DNA from: Gammaproteobacteria bacterium
GTDB lineage: Bacteria > Pseudomonadota > Gammaproteobacteria > SZUA-229
Assembly: GCA_022340645.1 (NCBI GenBank)
Contig: JAJDNP010000024.1
Span: 1-42,805 of the forward strand
Reading direction: 5' to 3'
Length of the DNA stretch: 42,805 nt
In this document: positions 7,418-16,842 of the stretch, in pieces
Layout of the letters: each line of letters begins with the position of its first letter
Numbering within the stretch: position 1 is the stretch's first letter
Made by a program: the position numbers and the translations under genes
The notes under the pieces: generated by a model
The model's input: the letters and a program-made list of their open reading frames with translations, nothing else
Databases searched by the model: none
Told to the model about the DNA's origin: nothing

Positions 7418-10400
7418 TCATTTCATCAGCACCTGCTTGCTGCGCTGACGCCGAATAGCTATACCATTTTTCGGAATATCGGAGACCGACAGACTTCGCA
7501 GGCCAATGCTGTAGCCCGAAATGAAATCCAGTCCGTTATGGTTGCCGGTAGCCGTAATGGCGATGGGCTGATCCAGCGAGATATAGGCGCCGCACGACTC
7601 ACCGGCATCACAGATAAAGCCATCGTTATTCTGATCCGTACCTGCAATAATATGAACGCTTTGCCCGCTAGAGAAGGGAACGTCATTAAACGCAAAGCTG
7701 TAGTTACCGTCCACAGCATTACCTTCCCACTGCTGAATTACTGCATCTGTGTCGGCGTCTATTAGCAGTATGTATTGATACCCCACATCGACAGACAGGT
7801 TCTGATCTACCACCTGCAAAATCACCGGCACTGTAACTGTATCAGCGCCGGCATCTGATACTGATATGACGGTAATGCTGGCGGTATAGATACCTGCTGC
7901 AAGGCTGGAACGGTCGACCGTAACCTGGTAACTGCCAAGCCCGCTGCCATCAACTGCAGCAGACGAGACGCTCAGCCACAATGCATCATCAGACACCGAG
8001 GTTATACTCAGTGAGCCTGAACCGCCGTTAATCACCGACAGGAAAGCGCTGGTTTCACTGACGCCGAAGTTCAATGAAGCGGGCGATACGCCAAGCAAAG
8101 GCGTATCTGAAGGTGGCGTCGATACCAGAGCGCTAGCAAAATCCACTGCTTTGCGAGCATCGATCAGGCCGTAGCCAAACAGGTCATCGCGACCAGTGGT
8201 TCCCAGGTCCTGGGTAATCTGACCACTGCTCAACGCGCTGTCCACACCGGCCGGCGTCAGTCCGCTGTAGACAGATTTCATCAATGCCACCACGCCTGCC
8301 ATATGGGGCGATGCCATGGACGTTCCCTGAAAGAACTTGTAAACATAGTCGATGCTGCCGTTGGAATCATCGCCGGCAGTGCTGAGAACGCCATCTCCAT
8401 AACCGTCACCATTGATATCCTTTGAGCTGTCGCCACCCGGCGCGGCCACATCGACAGTGGAACCATAGTTGGAATAAGGCGCCAGCTTTTTGTTAATATC
8501 CACGGCACTGACCGATATCACGCCATTGTAGGCGGCGGGATAAGAGGACCTACTGCTGGACTCGTTACCCGCGGCTGCCACGACAATCACCCCGGCGTTC
8601 CTGGCCAGCGTGTAAACATCCTGCTCCGCCTGGGAATAAGAGCCGCCGCCAAGGCTGAGGTTGATAACATCCGCCTTACTGGTAGGGACTTTACCTGAAT
8701 CATTCGTCAAGCCGGCGGCATAGCGTATTGCCTGGTTTATATCATAGGCGGTGCCGCCACCATTGCCCAGCACGCGCAGCGGCATGACTTTCACCCCCGG
8801 CGCCACACCCGCCACACCGGTGCCGCTCGAAGCAAAACTGGTTGCTGCAGCAATGGTACCGGCCACGTGCGTACCATGAAAAGAACTGCTGCCCATGGTC
8901 GAATCGCCGGGGTCATCCGGGTTAGCGTCAATACCCGGTTCACCATCCTGGGAGATAGTATCACTGCGGATGAAATCATAACCATCCGATGTTAATTGCC
9001 CCTGCAAATCCGGATGAGCAAGCAGGACCCCGGTGTCAATGACCGCTACCACGACAGCCGGATCGCCGGTACTCACATCCCAGGCGGATGGCAGATTGAT
9101 CAGGGGGTAGTGCCACTGCAGGCGGTAATAACTGTCACCAGGCACCTGCCTGGCCTGGCGTATATAATTGGGTTCGGCATACAGCACATCGTTACGCTTA
9201 CGCAGGGCCTTGATCACCTGCAGCGTATCCATCTTCAGCTGTTTTACCGGGTCCGCCGAGTGGAATGATTTCGCCTGGGCACCCATCTGTGACGAAGCAA
9301 TACCCAGCGCGCTGAAAGTTGCCAGGCGGCTTTGACTATCAAGGCCTAACAGCATGGCCCTGTGGTCAGCTCCCGCCTTGTGCTTGAGACCAAGGCCGCT
9401 TGCCGTGACTGACGGTGCCTGTATTGAACTCGGCATCAAGGTATTTTCCTTGAAGCGCACAATTACATCGCCAGGCACAAAATCATCCGTCGATACCAGC
9501 CTGTCCGCTGTGATTGAGGCTGCCGCCTGCCCGACCACCAGGGCATAATTGCTATAACCGGAGTAGGCATAAACCTCGATGACATAATCCCCGTTCTGGG
9601 TGACAGTGAGCGTTTCTGTCTGACCTGTACCTATAGATGAATCAATTACATTAACACTACCATCATCGAAATAAAGATAAAGATCCAGGTCGCCTGCGTT
9701 GAAATCGGCGATATTAAGCGTAATGCTCTGGTTGGCGCTCATACTGACTCGATAAAAGTCTGACCTGTCGCCAGTCGTGGATGATCGCCCGGCTGCTCCC
9801 TCACCAGCCACATTTGAATAGCCCCCCACCACCACCGGATTAGAAATCGGCTGCGCCTGGGCAGGGCTGTTATTGGGCTGATAACTGGCATTGGGATCGT
9901 TAACATCACTGTCTGCGATAGAGCCTGCCGCGCTATTTACCGTGCCGCTAAGACTTATCGTAGCGACAACTTCAATAATTTGACTGACACTACCGCTGGC
10001 ACCACTATTATCAGTAACGGTGAGCGTGATGGTATAACTGCCGGGATTGTTAAACGTATGATCGGCGGTTACACCATTACCGGTCTGGCCATCGCCGAAA
10101 CTCCAGCTGTAGCTGAGGATCTGACCATCACTGTCCGATGAAGCCGAAGCATTAACATTGACAACCAGTGGCGCAACACCATTGCCGGGGGTAGCAATAA
10201 AGCTGGCGACTGGAACCATATTTGCAATCACGTCGATTATGTCGCCGGCACTGCTGCTTGCACCATTATTATCAGTAACGGTGAGCGTAATGGTGTAGCT
10301 GCCGGGATTGCTGTAAGTATGACTGGCGGTTATACCACTTGCAGTCTGGCCATCACCGAAATTCCAGCTGTAGCCGGCTATCTGGCCATCACCGTCCGAT

Positions 10401-10822
10401 GAAGCCAAAGCGTTAACATTGACAACCAGTGGTGCAACACCATTGCCGGGGGTAGCGATAAAACTGGCGACTGGAGGTATATTGACATTGACTTCGATGA
10501 TCTGACTGACGCTGGTGCTCGCACCATTATTATCAGTAGCGGTGAGCGTAATGGTGTAGCTGCCGGGATTGCTGTAAGTATGACTGGCGGTTATACCACT
10601 TGCAGTCTGGCCATCGCCGAAATTCCAGCTGTAGCCGGCTATCTGGCCATCAATGTCCGATGAAGCCGAAGCGTTAACATTGACAACCAGTGGCGCAACA
10701 CCATTGCCGGGGGTAGCAATAAAGCTGGCGACTGGAGGTATATTTGTATAACCGCCGCCACTATTACATGCCGTCAATAATATTAAAAATAATAAGTAAA
10801 GACGTTTTGAAGTTAATACCAA
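7418..10822 (-). CDS. PKD-PPC-subtilase (S8) lipoprotein, 1134 aa
   Basis: A large exported serine protease. A signal peptide ends in the lipobox LLTAC (C19). Three PKD domains follow (about 29-112, 116-199 and 203-286), then a bacterial pre-peptidase C-terminal-like domain (308-430) and a region with an I9-type start (FVPGDVIVRFKEN, ending in YAEPNY). The S8 catalytic domain (about 565-895) has Asp596 (AVIDTG), His649 (FHGTHVAG), the oxyanion Asn753 (AAAGNES) and Ser835 (GTSMASPH). An Ig-like/BACON-type segment (about 907-1004) and a beta-rich C-terminal module (1010-1110) close the protein. The start appears to be TTG at 10822, because an in-frame stop lies five codons upstream and no ATG precedes the signal peptide; a GAGG element sits rather far upstream. 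The gene stands alone, with a role in extracellular protein degradation or maturation. Confidence 0.92.
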   Translation of the reverse strand: MVLTSKRLYLLFLILLTACNSGGGYTNIPPVASFIATPGNGVAPLVVNVNASASSDIDGQIAGYSWNFGDGQTASGITASHTYSNPGSYTITLTATDNNGASTSVSQIIEVNVNIPPVASFIATPGNGVAPLVVNVNALASSDGDGQIAGYSWNFGDGQTASGITASHTYSNPGSYTITLTVTDNNGASSSAGDIIDVIANMVPVASFIATPGNGVAPLVVNVNASASSDSDGQILSYSWSFGDGQTGNGVTADHTFNNPGSYTITLTVTDNSGASGSVSQIIEVVATISLSGTVNSAAGSIADSDVNDPNASYQPNNSPAQAQPISNPVVVGGYSNVAGEGAAGRSSTTGDRSDFYRVSMSANQSITLNIADFNAGDLDLYLYFDDGSVNVIDSSIGTGQTETLTVTQNGDYVIEVYAYSGYSNYALVVGQAAASITADRLVSTDDFVPGDVIVRFKENTLMPSSIQAPSVTASGLGLKHKAGADHRAMLLGLDSQSRLATFSALGIASSQMGAQAKSFHSADPVKQLKMDTLQVIKALRKRNDVLYAEPNYIRQARQVPGDSYYRLQWHYPLINLPSAWDVSTGDPAVVVAVIDTGVLLAHPDLQGQLTSDGYDFIRSDTISQDGEPGIDANPDDPGDSTMGSSSFHGTHVAGTIAAATSFASSGTGVAGVAPGVKVMPLRVLGNGGGTAYDINQAIRYAAGLTNDSGKVPTSKADVINLSLGGGSYSQAEQDVYTLARNAGVIVVAAAGNESSSRSSYPAAYNGVISVSAVDINKKLAPYSNYGSTVDVAAPGGDSSKDINGDGYGDGVLSTAGDDSNGSIDYVYKFFQGTSMASPHMAGVVALMKSVYSGLTPAGVDSALSSGQITQDLGTTGRDDLFGYGLIDARKAVDFASALVSTPPSDTPLLGVSPASLNFGVSETSAFLSVINGGSGSLSITSVSDDALWLSVSSAAVDGSGLGSYQVTVDRSSLAAGIYTASITVISVSDAGADTVTVPVILQVVDQNLSVDVGYQYILLIDADTDAVIQQWEGNAVDGNYSFAFNDVPFSSGQSVHIIAGTDQNNDGFICDAGESCGAYISLDQPIAITATGNHNGLDFISGYSIGLRSLSVSDIPKNGIAIRRQRSKQVLMK
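9960..10745 (-). repeat. Three 261-bp in-gene tandem repeats (PKD modules)
   Basis: The three PKD domains are encoded by consecutive units with an exact spacing of 261 bp (87 codons), as shown by the repeated segment reading ggcgactgga that ends near 10735, 10475 and 10214. The first two units are almost identical in nucleotide sequence and the third is more diverged. This indicates recent duplication or gene conversion. Confidence 0.9.
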
Positions 10823-10936
10823 GAGTAAAATTATTCACTTCCTCACACCAGATTAACATCTTCCTGTTATTAACATTTAAAACTTATTTGACCAAGAATA
10901 GCAAGTTTCTGGTCTGATGCAAGCAATCAGCAATGA

Positions 10937-10973
10937 TTAACCCGGCGACAATATATGTCGCATTCAGGGTTAA
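10937..10973 (-). terminator. Hairpin just after parE stop
   Basis: TTAACCC pairs with GGGTTAA and the inner GCGACA pairs with TGTCGC, making a long stem that begins 6 bp past the parE stop codon. On the minus strand it is not followed by a strong T-run, so it may protect the mRNA 3' end rather than terminate alone. Confidence 0.55.
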
Positions 10974-10978
10974 TAATA

Positions 10979-12871
10979 CTACACCTCGGCCAGTGCACCG
11001 TTCTTTTCCAGCCAGGCTTTACGATCGGCGGCGCGTTTTTTCGCCAGTAACATGTCCAGCATGCTGTGGCTTTTACCGCCTTTACCGAGGGTCAGTTGTA
11101 CCAGCCTCCTGGTATCGGGCGCCAGCGTGGTGACACGCAGTTGCATCGGATTCATTTCACCCAGACCCTTGAAGCGGGTCACGCTAACTTTACCGCGCTT
11201 GTTCTCAGCATCGATACGATCCAGGATACCCTGCTTTTCCGCTTCATCCAGCGCATAATATACGTCTTTGCCGACATCGATACGGAACAGTGGCGGCATG
11301 GCGACATAGATGTGCCCGGCTTCAACCAGCGGTCTGAAATGCCGCAGGAACAGGGCGCATAATAAGGTAGCGATATGGTAACCGTCGGAATCCGCATCGG
11401 CCAGGATACAGATTTTGCCGTAGCGCAAGTCTTTTAAATTGGATGAACCGGGATCAACACCTATGGCAATGGAAATATCATGCACCTCCTGTGATGCCAG
11501 CACCTGGTCAGGTTCAACTTCCCAGGTGTTCAGGATTTTTCCACGCAATGGCATGATGGCCTGGAACTCCCTTTCGCGCGCCTGTTTGGCGCTGCCGCCA
11601 GCGGAATCCCCTTCCACCAGGAACAATTCGGAGCGCCTGATATCCTGTGATGAGCAGTCGGATAGCTTGCCGGGCAAGGCCGGCCCGCTGGTTATTTTTT
11701 TACGGACGACTTTTTTACCGGCGCGTAAACGCTTTTGCGCATTTTCAATGGCCAGCATGGCGATAGCTTCACCCGCTTCGGTATGCTGGTTTAACCATAA
11801 ACTGAAAGCGTCCTTGACGACACCTGATACAAAAGCGGCACATTCACGTGATGACAAACGCTCCTTGGTCTGCCCTGAAAACTGCGGATCAGTCAGTTTG
11901 ACCGAAAGCACGTAACATACTTTATCCCAGACATCTTCCGGACTTAATTTCACACCTCGCGGCAGCAGGCTGTGGATTTCACAAAATTCGCGCAAGGCTT
12001 CAGTCAAACCGGTGCGCAAACCATTGACGTGCGTGCCGCCCTGCGCCGTCGGTATTAGATTGACATAAGACTCGGCGGTGAGCTCTCCGGCTTCGACCAG
12101 CCAGCTAAGCGCCCAGTCAACTGCTTCTGAAGTACCTGATATGCTGCCTGTAAAAGGTTCTGCCGGTATACATTCCTTTTCGTACAGGTTTTCGCCCAGG
12201 TAATCTGCCAGCCCGCCCTCATAGAACCAGCTTTCTGTTTCGCTTTTGTCAGCTGGTTTTTCCTCGGTAAAACTGACCTCCAGACCCGGGCATAATACAG
12301 CCTTGGCGCGCAATACATGTTTTAACCTGGTGACAGAAATCGACGGGTTATCAAAATATTTTTTATCCGGCCAGAAATGAATTTTAGTACCGGTGTTACG
12401 TTTACCGACGCTACCGGTTTTTTTCATCTTGCCTTTTTTTGCACCATGCTTGAATTCCATCTCATACACGTTGCCATCGCGACGGACTTCGACTTCCAGT
12501 TTTGACGACAGTGCGTTCACAACTGACACGCCAACACCGTGCAGCCCGCCGGAGAATTCATAATTTTTACTGGAAAATTTACCGCCCGCATGCAGGCGGG
12601 TAAGAATGACTTCCACACCCGGAACACCTTCTTCAGGATGGATATCTACCGGCATGCCACGGCCATTATCAGTCACGCTGACCGAACCGTCTTTGAATAA
12701 AACTACATCAATTTTGCTGGCATGCCCTGAAATCGCTTCATCAACACTATTATCGATAACTTCCTGCGCCAGATGGTTAGGCCGGGAGGTATCGGTGTAC
12801 ATCCCCGGCCGTTTCTGTACCGGTTCAAGACCTGTTAACACCTCTATGGACGAAGCATCGTATTTACTCAT
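10979..12871 (-). CDS. parE: DNA topoisomerase IV subunit B
   Basis: The ATPase subunit of topoisomerase IV, which with ParC decatenates daughter chromosomes. The GHKL ATPase domain contains DNSVDEAISG (40-49), DNGRGMP (68-74) and the glycine loop GGLHGVGVSVVNALSS (108-123). The TOPRIM domain has EGDSAGGSAKQAR (420-432) and DADSDG (492-497), which bind magnesium. The C-terminal segment RFKGLGEMNPMQL is typical. The length of 630 residues and absence of the large GyrB insert indicate ParE rather than GyrB. parC is not adjacent. The gene is divergent from the AddA-like gene, with heptad array R2 between them. Confidence 0.97.
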   Translation of the reverse strand: MSKYDASSIEVLTGLEPVQKRPGMYTDTSRPNHLAQEVIDNSVDEAISGHASKIDVVLFKDGSVSVTDNGRGMPVDIHPEEGVPGVEVILTRLHAGGKFSSKNYEFSGGLHGVGVSVVNALSSKLEVEVRRDGNVYEMEFKHGAKKGKMKKTGSVGKRNTGTKIHFWPDKKYFDNPSISVTRLKHVLRAKAVLCPGLEVSFTEEKPADKSETESWFYEGGLADYLGENLYEKECIPAEPFTGSISGTSEAVDWALSWLVEAGELTAESYVNLIPTAQGGTHVNGLRTGLTEALREFCEIHSLLPRGVKLSPEDVWDKVCYVLSVKLTDPQFSGQTKERLSSRECAAFVSGVVKDAFSLWLNQHTEAGEAIAMLAIENAQKRLRAGKKVVRKKITSGPALPGKLSDCSSQDIRRSELFLVEGDSAGGSAKQAREREFQAIMPLRGKILNTWEVEPDQVLASQEVHDISIAIGVDPGSSNLKDLRYGKICILADADSDGYHIATLLCALFLRHFRPLVEAGHIYVAMPPLFRIDVGKDVYYALDEAEKQGILDRIDAENKRGKVSVTRFKGLGEMNPMQLRVTTLAPDTRRLVQLTLGKGGKSHSMLDMLLAKKRAADRKAWLEKNGALAEV

Positions 12872-12988
12872 GTTTTTGCTTGCTCACTATCTCTACACTT
12901 TTCATTCGTGTGTTAAGGCTCTTATAGATACAAAAATTGGGCGCTACTTTAACACCTGAGAATTTTGCCAGCAATGCAGGGTTCATCA

Positions 12989-13051
12989 TTCGTCGCTGGT
13001 CTTTGGTCGTTTATCAAAACACGAAAGACTAACGACAAACGACTAAAGACG
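12989..13051. repeat. Mirrored heptad repeat array R2
   Basis: Left half 12989-13012 contains CGTCGCT, GGTCTTT, GGTCGTT units. Right half 13022-13051, on the opposite strand, gives GTCTTTA, GTCGTTT, GTCGTTA, GTCTTTC units. It lies between the divergent parE and addA-like genes and could fold into a long imperfect stem. Confidence 0.75.
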
Positions 13052-13098
13052 TCCCAAACATCATTGTCGTAAGCGTGCTGTCTCTATAAACTCACTTT

Positions 13099-16000
13099 AT
13101 GCCTGGCCTGAACAACAAACCGAACAGTCTCGATGCCTGTAATCCCGCCCTCAATGCAACCGTCTCGGCCTCGGCCGGCAGCGGTAAGACCTGGTTATTA
13201 ATCACGCGTATCGTACGCCTGCTCATCGATGGCGCGGAACCCGGCAATATTATTGCGCTTACCTTTACCCGCAAAGCGGCCGGTGAAATGCAAATCCGCC
13301 TAAACCAGCGTTTGTTTGAAATGGCTATAGCAAGCGACTCGGAGCTGGAACAGCAGCTAGGGTACATAGGTTGCGACCCCAATGAGGACATCAGGATGGT
13401 TGCTCGCGATCTGTACGAAAAGCTGATGTCCAGCCTTTATCCGATACGCATCCAGACGTTTCACGCTTTCTGCCAGGATATTCTGTCACGCTTTCCGCTG
13501 GAAGCCGACATACCGCCGGGCTTTGATTTACTAGAAGACAGTAGCCTGCTGGAACGCCAGGCATGGCAGACATTATTCGATAAGGCGGGATCGCATTCGA
13601 CATCGGATACAGATAACACCCGTTTAAATAATGCGCTGGATGCCATTATGCAGTTTTGCAATGGCCCCGATAACACACAAACCGCCTTGCGCAGTTTTTT
13701 ATCACACCGCAGCGACTGGTGGGCATATACCGCCCATAGCCAGGACCCTGTTGAATTTGCCAGCCAGAAACTCGCGCAATCACTGCAGCTAGTGCAACAG
13801 AATGATAAGGATAGTAATGGACCGGTTGAGCAGTTTTTAAATGAAGCTAGCAGAAAAAAACTGACCCTGTTTGCCGGTCTTTTGCGTAACATCAAAAACA
13901 ACACCAGAGAAGAACATGCCAGCAGTATTGAGGATGCTCTAAACAACAAAGCCGACAGCAATACTGTTTTTACATTAATACAATCCGCCTTTATAAAAAA
14001 GGACGGTGACATACTAGTTAAAGGTCGTCAATATAATCCGACACTGGAAAAGAAACTTGGCGCTGAAAATGCAAACCGTTTTGTAGAATTACATCTCGAA
14101 ATGGCAGAGCGCATCCAGGGTATTAATGAACAGTTAAAACGTATACAGGCCCTGGAAATAAACCAGGCCTGGTACTACGCCGGCAATCAGTACGTGGAGA
14201 TTTTCCAGCGGCTAAAAAAAGAAATGCGCCTGCTGGATTTCACCGACCTGGAATGGAAGTGTTACCGGTTATTACAGCATGCTGATAATGCGCACTGGGT
14301 ACAGTATAAAATTGACCAGCGCATCGACCACCTGTTGATCGATGAGTTTCAGGACACCAATCCAACGCAATGGTCTTTACTGTCGCCGATACTGGAAGAA
14401 ATTGCGGCCAACCCGGAACAGCGCTGCCGCAGTATTTTTCTGGTTGGTGACGAAAAACAGTCCATATATAGTTTCCGCCGTGCAAACCCCGCATTACAGG
14501 CACAGGCGAGTGAATGGCTGGCGGAGAATCTCGGCGCACAGGCAACACCGCTGGATTTCTCACGACGATCTTCACCTGCGATTATACATTGCGTTAACCG
14601 GATATTTGAACAGGATGATGTAAAAACCATAATGACCGGTTACAGCCATCATGATACCTGGTTACAGGAATTACCGGGCAAGGTGTTACTTTGCGACCTG
14701 TTCAGGCAGGATGAAAATGAAGAAAGCCCGGAAACAGAAGATATTGAAACCGCCAGTGGGCAAACATCTTACTTCCGCAATCCGTTGCAACAACCCCGTG
14801 TCGTTGACGATAAAACACTACGGCACAAAGAAGCAGACTACATTGCCAGGCAGATTCTACAGCTGACCGGCAAGCCTGAACTGATTACGGATAACGGCAC
14901 CGTGCGCGCCATTGAATATGGTGACATCATGATCCTGATGCGCAACCGCACGCACATCGATATCTATGAAGACACACTGAAACATTATGCCATTCCTTTT
15001 ATCGGCAGTAAGAAAGGCGGACTGCTTGATAACCTTGAAATACAGGACCTGAACTGCCTGCTTAACACACTGATAACACCATACAACAACCTCGCCCTGG
15101 CACAGGTATTAAAATCACCCATATTCAATGTCAGCGATGAAGACCTCATTGTGCTGGCCAGGCACGGAAAAAGTTCGCACTGGTATCAACGTTTATTACA
15201 ACTACCAGCGGATCCTGGCATTGAACTGAGCAAGGCATTACGGCGGGCAGCCACGTTACTGCCCCGCTGGCAAAAACTTGCCGAACAACTGCCGGTGCAC
15301 GACTGTCTGGACAAAATATTTTCCGAAGGCAATATCATAAAAAGATACATAGCCGCCAATAGAACCGAAAACCAGCAGAAAGTAGCCACCAACTGCCAGC
15401 GGTTTCTTGAACTTTCCCTGGAAACTGACAGCGGACGATATCCCGGTATAAGCCGTTTTCTGCAACGCCTGGCGCATCTTGAAAGTTTTTCTGACAACCC
15501 GCCCGAAGAACCCCTGTCGCGGTGCACGGAATCCCGCGTCAGAGTGATGACTATTCATGGCAGTAAAGGGCTTGAAGCACCCGTGGTTTTGCTGGCTGAC
15601 TGCAACAGCACAAACAGCAGTAACAATGCCTATGCCAGCCTGGTTCGATGGCCAGCCAGTCAACCCCGGCCGGTAAATTTCCAGTTACAACTAAACAAGG
15701 ACAATACCGACCAGATAACCCGGAAACTGCAGCAGGAAAAGCTCAATGAGCAGGCGCGTGAAGAACTGAATTTACTCTATGTTGCACTCACCCGGGCACG
15801 AGAACAGTTGTATATCAGCGGCATAGCCAGCGGCAGAAAGCAGACAGGCAGCTGGTATCAAATCATCAGCAGCGGGCTTGCGGAGCTCAGTCAATCAGAT
15901 ACCGGCATTGATGGAATAAACGGCAAAATACACCAGTATCTGTCATACGACAGTTCTGTAATTCGTTCTGCAGCAAGTAATGCAGAGAAACCTGCTGAGA

Positions 16001-16701
16001 CACGGCTCGAAGTTGATACGCGGCTGTTAAAACCATTAAGCGGGCTTCCCAGCCCTGGTTTCATGATTGCCCCGAGTATGTCCGTTGCTGAACCCGATCT
16101 GTATGGCATTACTGAAAACATCACTGTAGCAGCTGATTCGGCATGCGCGGACAAAAACAATGCCAATAGCGCGTCCGCTTTCGATGAAACCGCGAATCAG
16201 GCAAAGTTGCGCGGCAGCATCATTCATCGGCTACTGGAACTGTTATGCAATGCCATGGTATACCCGGCCGGTAACGGCCTGATTTACGATATAAAACAGC
16301 AGCTTAAATCAGAAATTTCGCTACAAAATCCTGTTATCTCCGAGCATCTGGACAGCTGCATTCAGGAAGCTGTATCGGTATTCAATTACCCGGACTTTGA
16401 ATCTATTTTCAATCCTGCCGCTGAATGCAAAACCTATAATGAAATGCCGATAATGTACGGGCAGGAAACACGGGTGGTTTATGGTATCGCTGATAGAGTT
16501 ATTAAATCGGCTGACACTGTTTTCATCATTGATTACAAATCACATCAGCTGGATCAGGCGGAAACACTGCAGCAAGCAGCTTTAAAATTTTCTGACCAGT
16601 TGTCTTATTACCGTAACGGCATAAAAAAAATATGGCCGCAACACGCCGTTAAAACGGCGATATTATTCACCTTTTATAAAGAAATCGTCTGGCTGGAGTA
16701 A
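13099..16701 (+). CDS. AddA-like UvrD helicase fused to PD-(D/E)XK nuclease
   Basis: A 1200-residue superfamily 1A helicase-nuclease acting on DNA double-strand ends. Helicase motifs are visible in order: Walker A SASAGSGKTWLL (AGSGKT at 26-31), motif Ia LTFTRKAAGEM, motif II DEFQD (415-419), motif III GDEKQSIYSFRR (near 450), motif V TIHGSKGLE (near 817) and motif VI YVALTRAREQLYISG (near 894). The C-terminal RecB-type nuclease has RGSIIHRLLELL (about 1038), GIADRV (about 1132) and IDYKS (about 1144-1148). This architecture matches AddA. No AddB or RecC/RecD partner is next to it. The start at 13099 lacks a clear ribosome-binding site. The gene is likely constitutive and has its own 3' terminator within array R3. 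Confidence 0.93.
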   Translation: MPGLNNKPNSLDACNPALNATVSASAGSGKTWLLITRIVRLLIDGAEPGNIIALTFTRKAAGEMQIRLNQRLFEMAIASDSELEQQLGYIGCDPNEDIRMVARDLYEKLMSSLYPIRIQTFHAFCQDILSRFPLEADIPPGFDLLEDSSLLERQAWQTLFDKAGSHSTSDTDNTRLNNALDAIMQFCNGPDNTQTALRSFLSHRSDWWAYTAHSQDPVEFASQKLAQSLQLVQQNDKDSNGPVEQFLNEASRKKLTLFAGLLRNIKNNTREEHASSIEDALNNKADSNTVFTLIQSAFIKKDGDILVKGRQYNPTLEKKLGAENANRFVELHLEMAERIQGINEQLKRIQALEINQAWYYAGNQYVEIFQRLKKEMRLLDFTDLEWKCYRLLQHADNAHWVQYKIDQRIDHLLIDEFQDTNPTQWSLLSPILEEIAANPEQRCRSIFLVGDEKQSIYSFRRANPALQAQASEWLAENLGAQATPLDFSRRSSPAIIHCVNRIFEQDDVKTIMTGYSHHDTWLQELPGKVLLCDLFRQDENEESPETEDIETASGQTSYFRNPLQQPRVVDDKTLRHKEADYIARQILQLTGKPELITDNGTVRAIEYGDIMILMRNRTHIDIYEDTLKHYAIPFIGSKKGGLLDNLEIQDLNCLLNTLITPYNNLALAQVLKSPIFNVSDEDLIVLARHGKSSHWYQRLLQLPADPGIELSKALRRAATLLPRWQKLAEQLPVHDCLDKIFSEGNIIKRYIAANRTENQQKVATNCQRFLELSLETDSGRYPGISRFLQRLAHLESFSDNPPEEPLSRCTESRVRVMTIHGSKGLEAPVVLLADCNSTNSSNNAYASLVRWPASQPRPVNFQLQLNKDNTDQITRKLQQEKLNEQAREELNLLYVALTRAREQLYISGIASGRKQTGSWYQIISSGLAELSQSDTGIDGINGKIHQYLSYDSSVIRSAASNAEKPAETRLEVDTRLLKPLSGLPSPGFMIAPSMSVAEPDLYGITENITVAADSACADKNNANSASAFDETANQAKLRGSIIHRLLELLCNAMVYPAGNGLIYDIKQQLKSEISLQNPVISEHLDSCIQEAVSVFNYPDFESIFNPAAECKTYNEMPIMYGQETRVVYGIADRVIKSADTVFIIDYKSHQLDQAETLQQAALKFSDQLSYYRNGIKKIWPQHAVKTAILFTFYKEIVWLE

Positions 16702-16709
16702 AAGAGTAG

Positions 16710-16835
16710 TTGGCAGTCATCAGTTAGCAGTTATCAGTAAAAAAGAAAAAAGCCTCGAATTTATCGAGGCTTTTTGGTTTATTATGAAAGTTTGTAAAGC
16801 TTTTTCTGCTAACTGCAAACTGACGACTGTCTACT
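16710..16835. repeat. Mirrored heptad repeat array R3 around a terminator
   Basis: Left half 16710-16737 consists of four 7-bp units TTGGCAG, TCATCAG, TTAGCAG, TTATCAG. Right half 16806-16833 consists of CTGCTAA, CTGCAAA, CTGACGA, CTGTCTA, which is the same unit type on the other strand. A terminator hairpin lies in the middle. It fills the space between the convergent addA-like and dsbC genes. Confidence 0.75.
16747..16777. terminator. Bidirectional Rho-independent terminator
   Basis: The stem AAGCCTCGA/TCGAGGCTT with loop ATTTA is preceded by an A-rich tract and followed by a T-run. It sits between the convergent AddA-like and dsbC genes and can end transcription from both sides. Confidence 0.92.
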
Positions 16836-16842
16836 TTCTTTC

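Noticed and set aside
9354-9548. Small plus-strand reading frames inside the large subtilase gene
   Set aside because: They lie antisense to a well-supported gene with all domains in frame and show no ribosome-binding site or own similarity.
10979-12871. ParE could be GyrB
   Set aside because: The protein is 630 residues and lacks the long insertion found in gammaproteobacterial GyrB, and it matches ParE in the C-terminal RFKGLGEMNP region.
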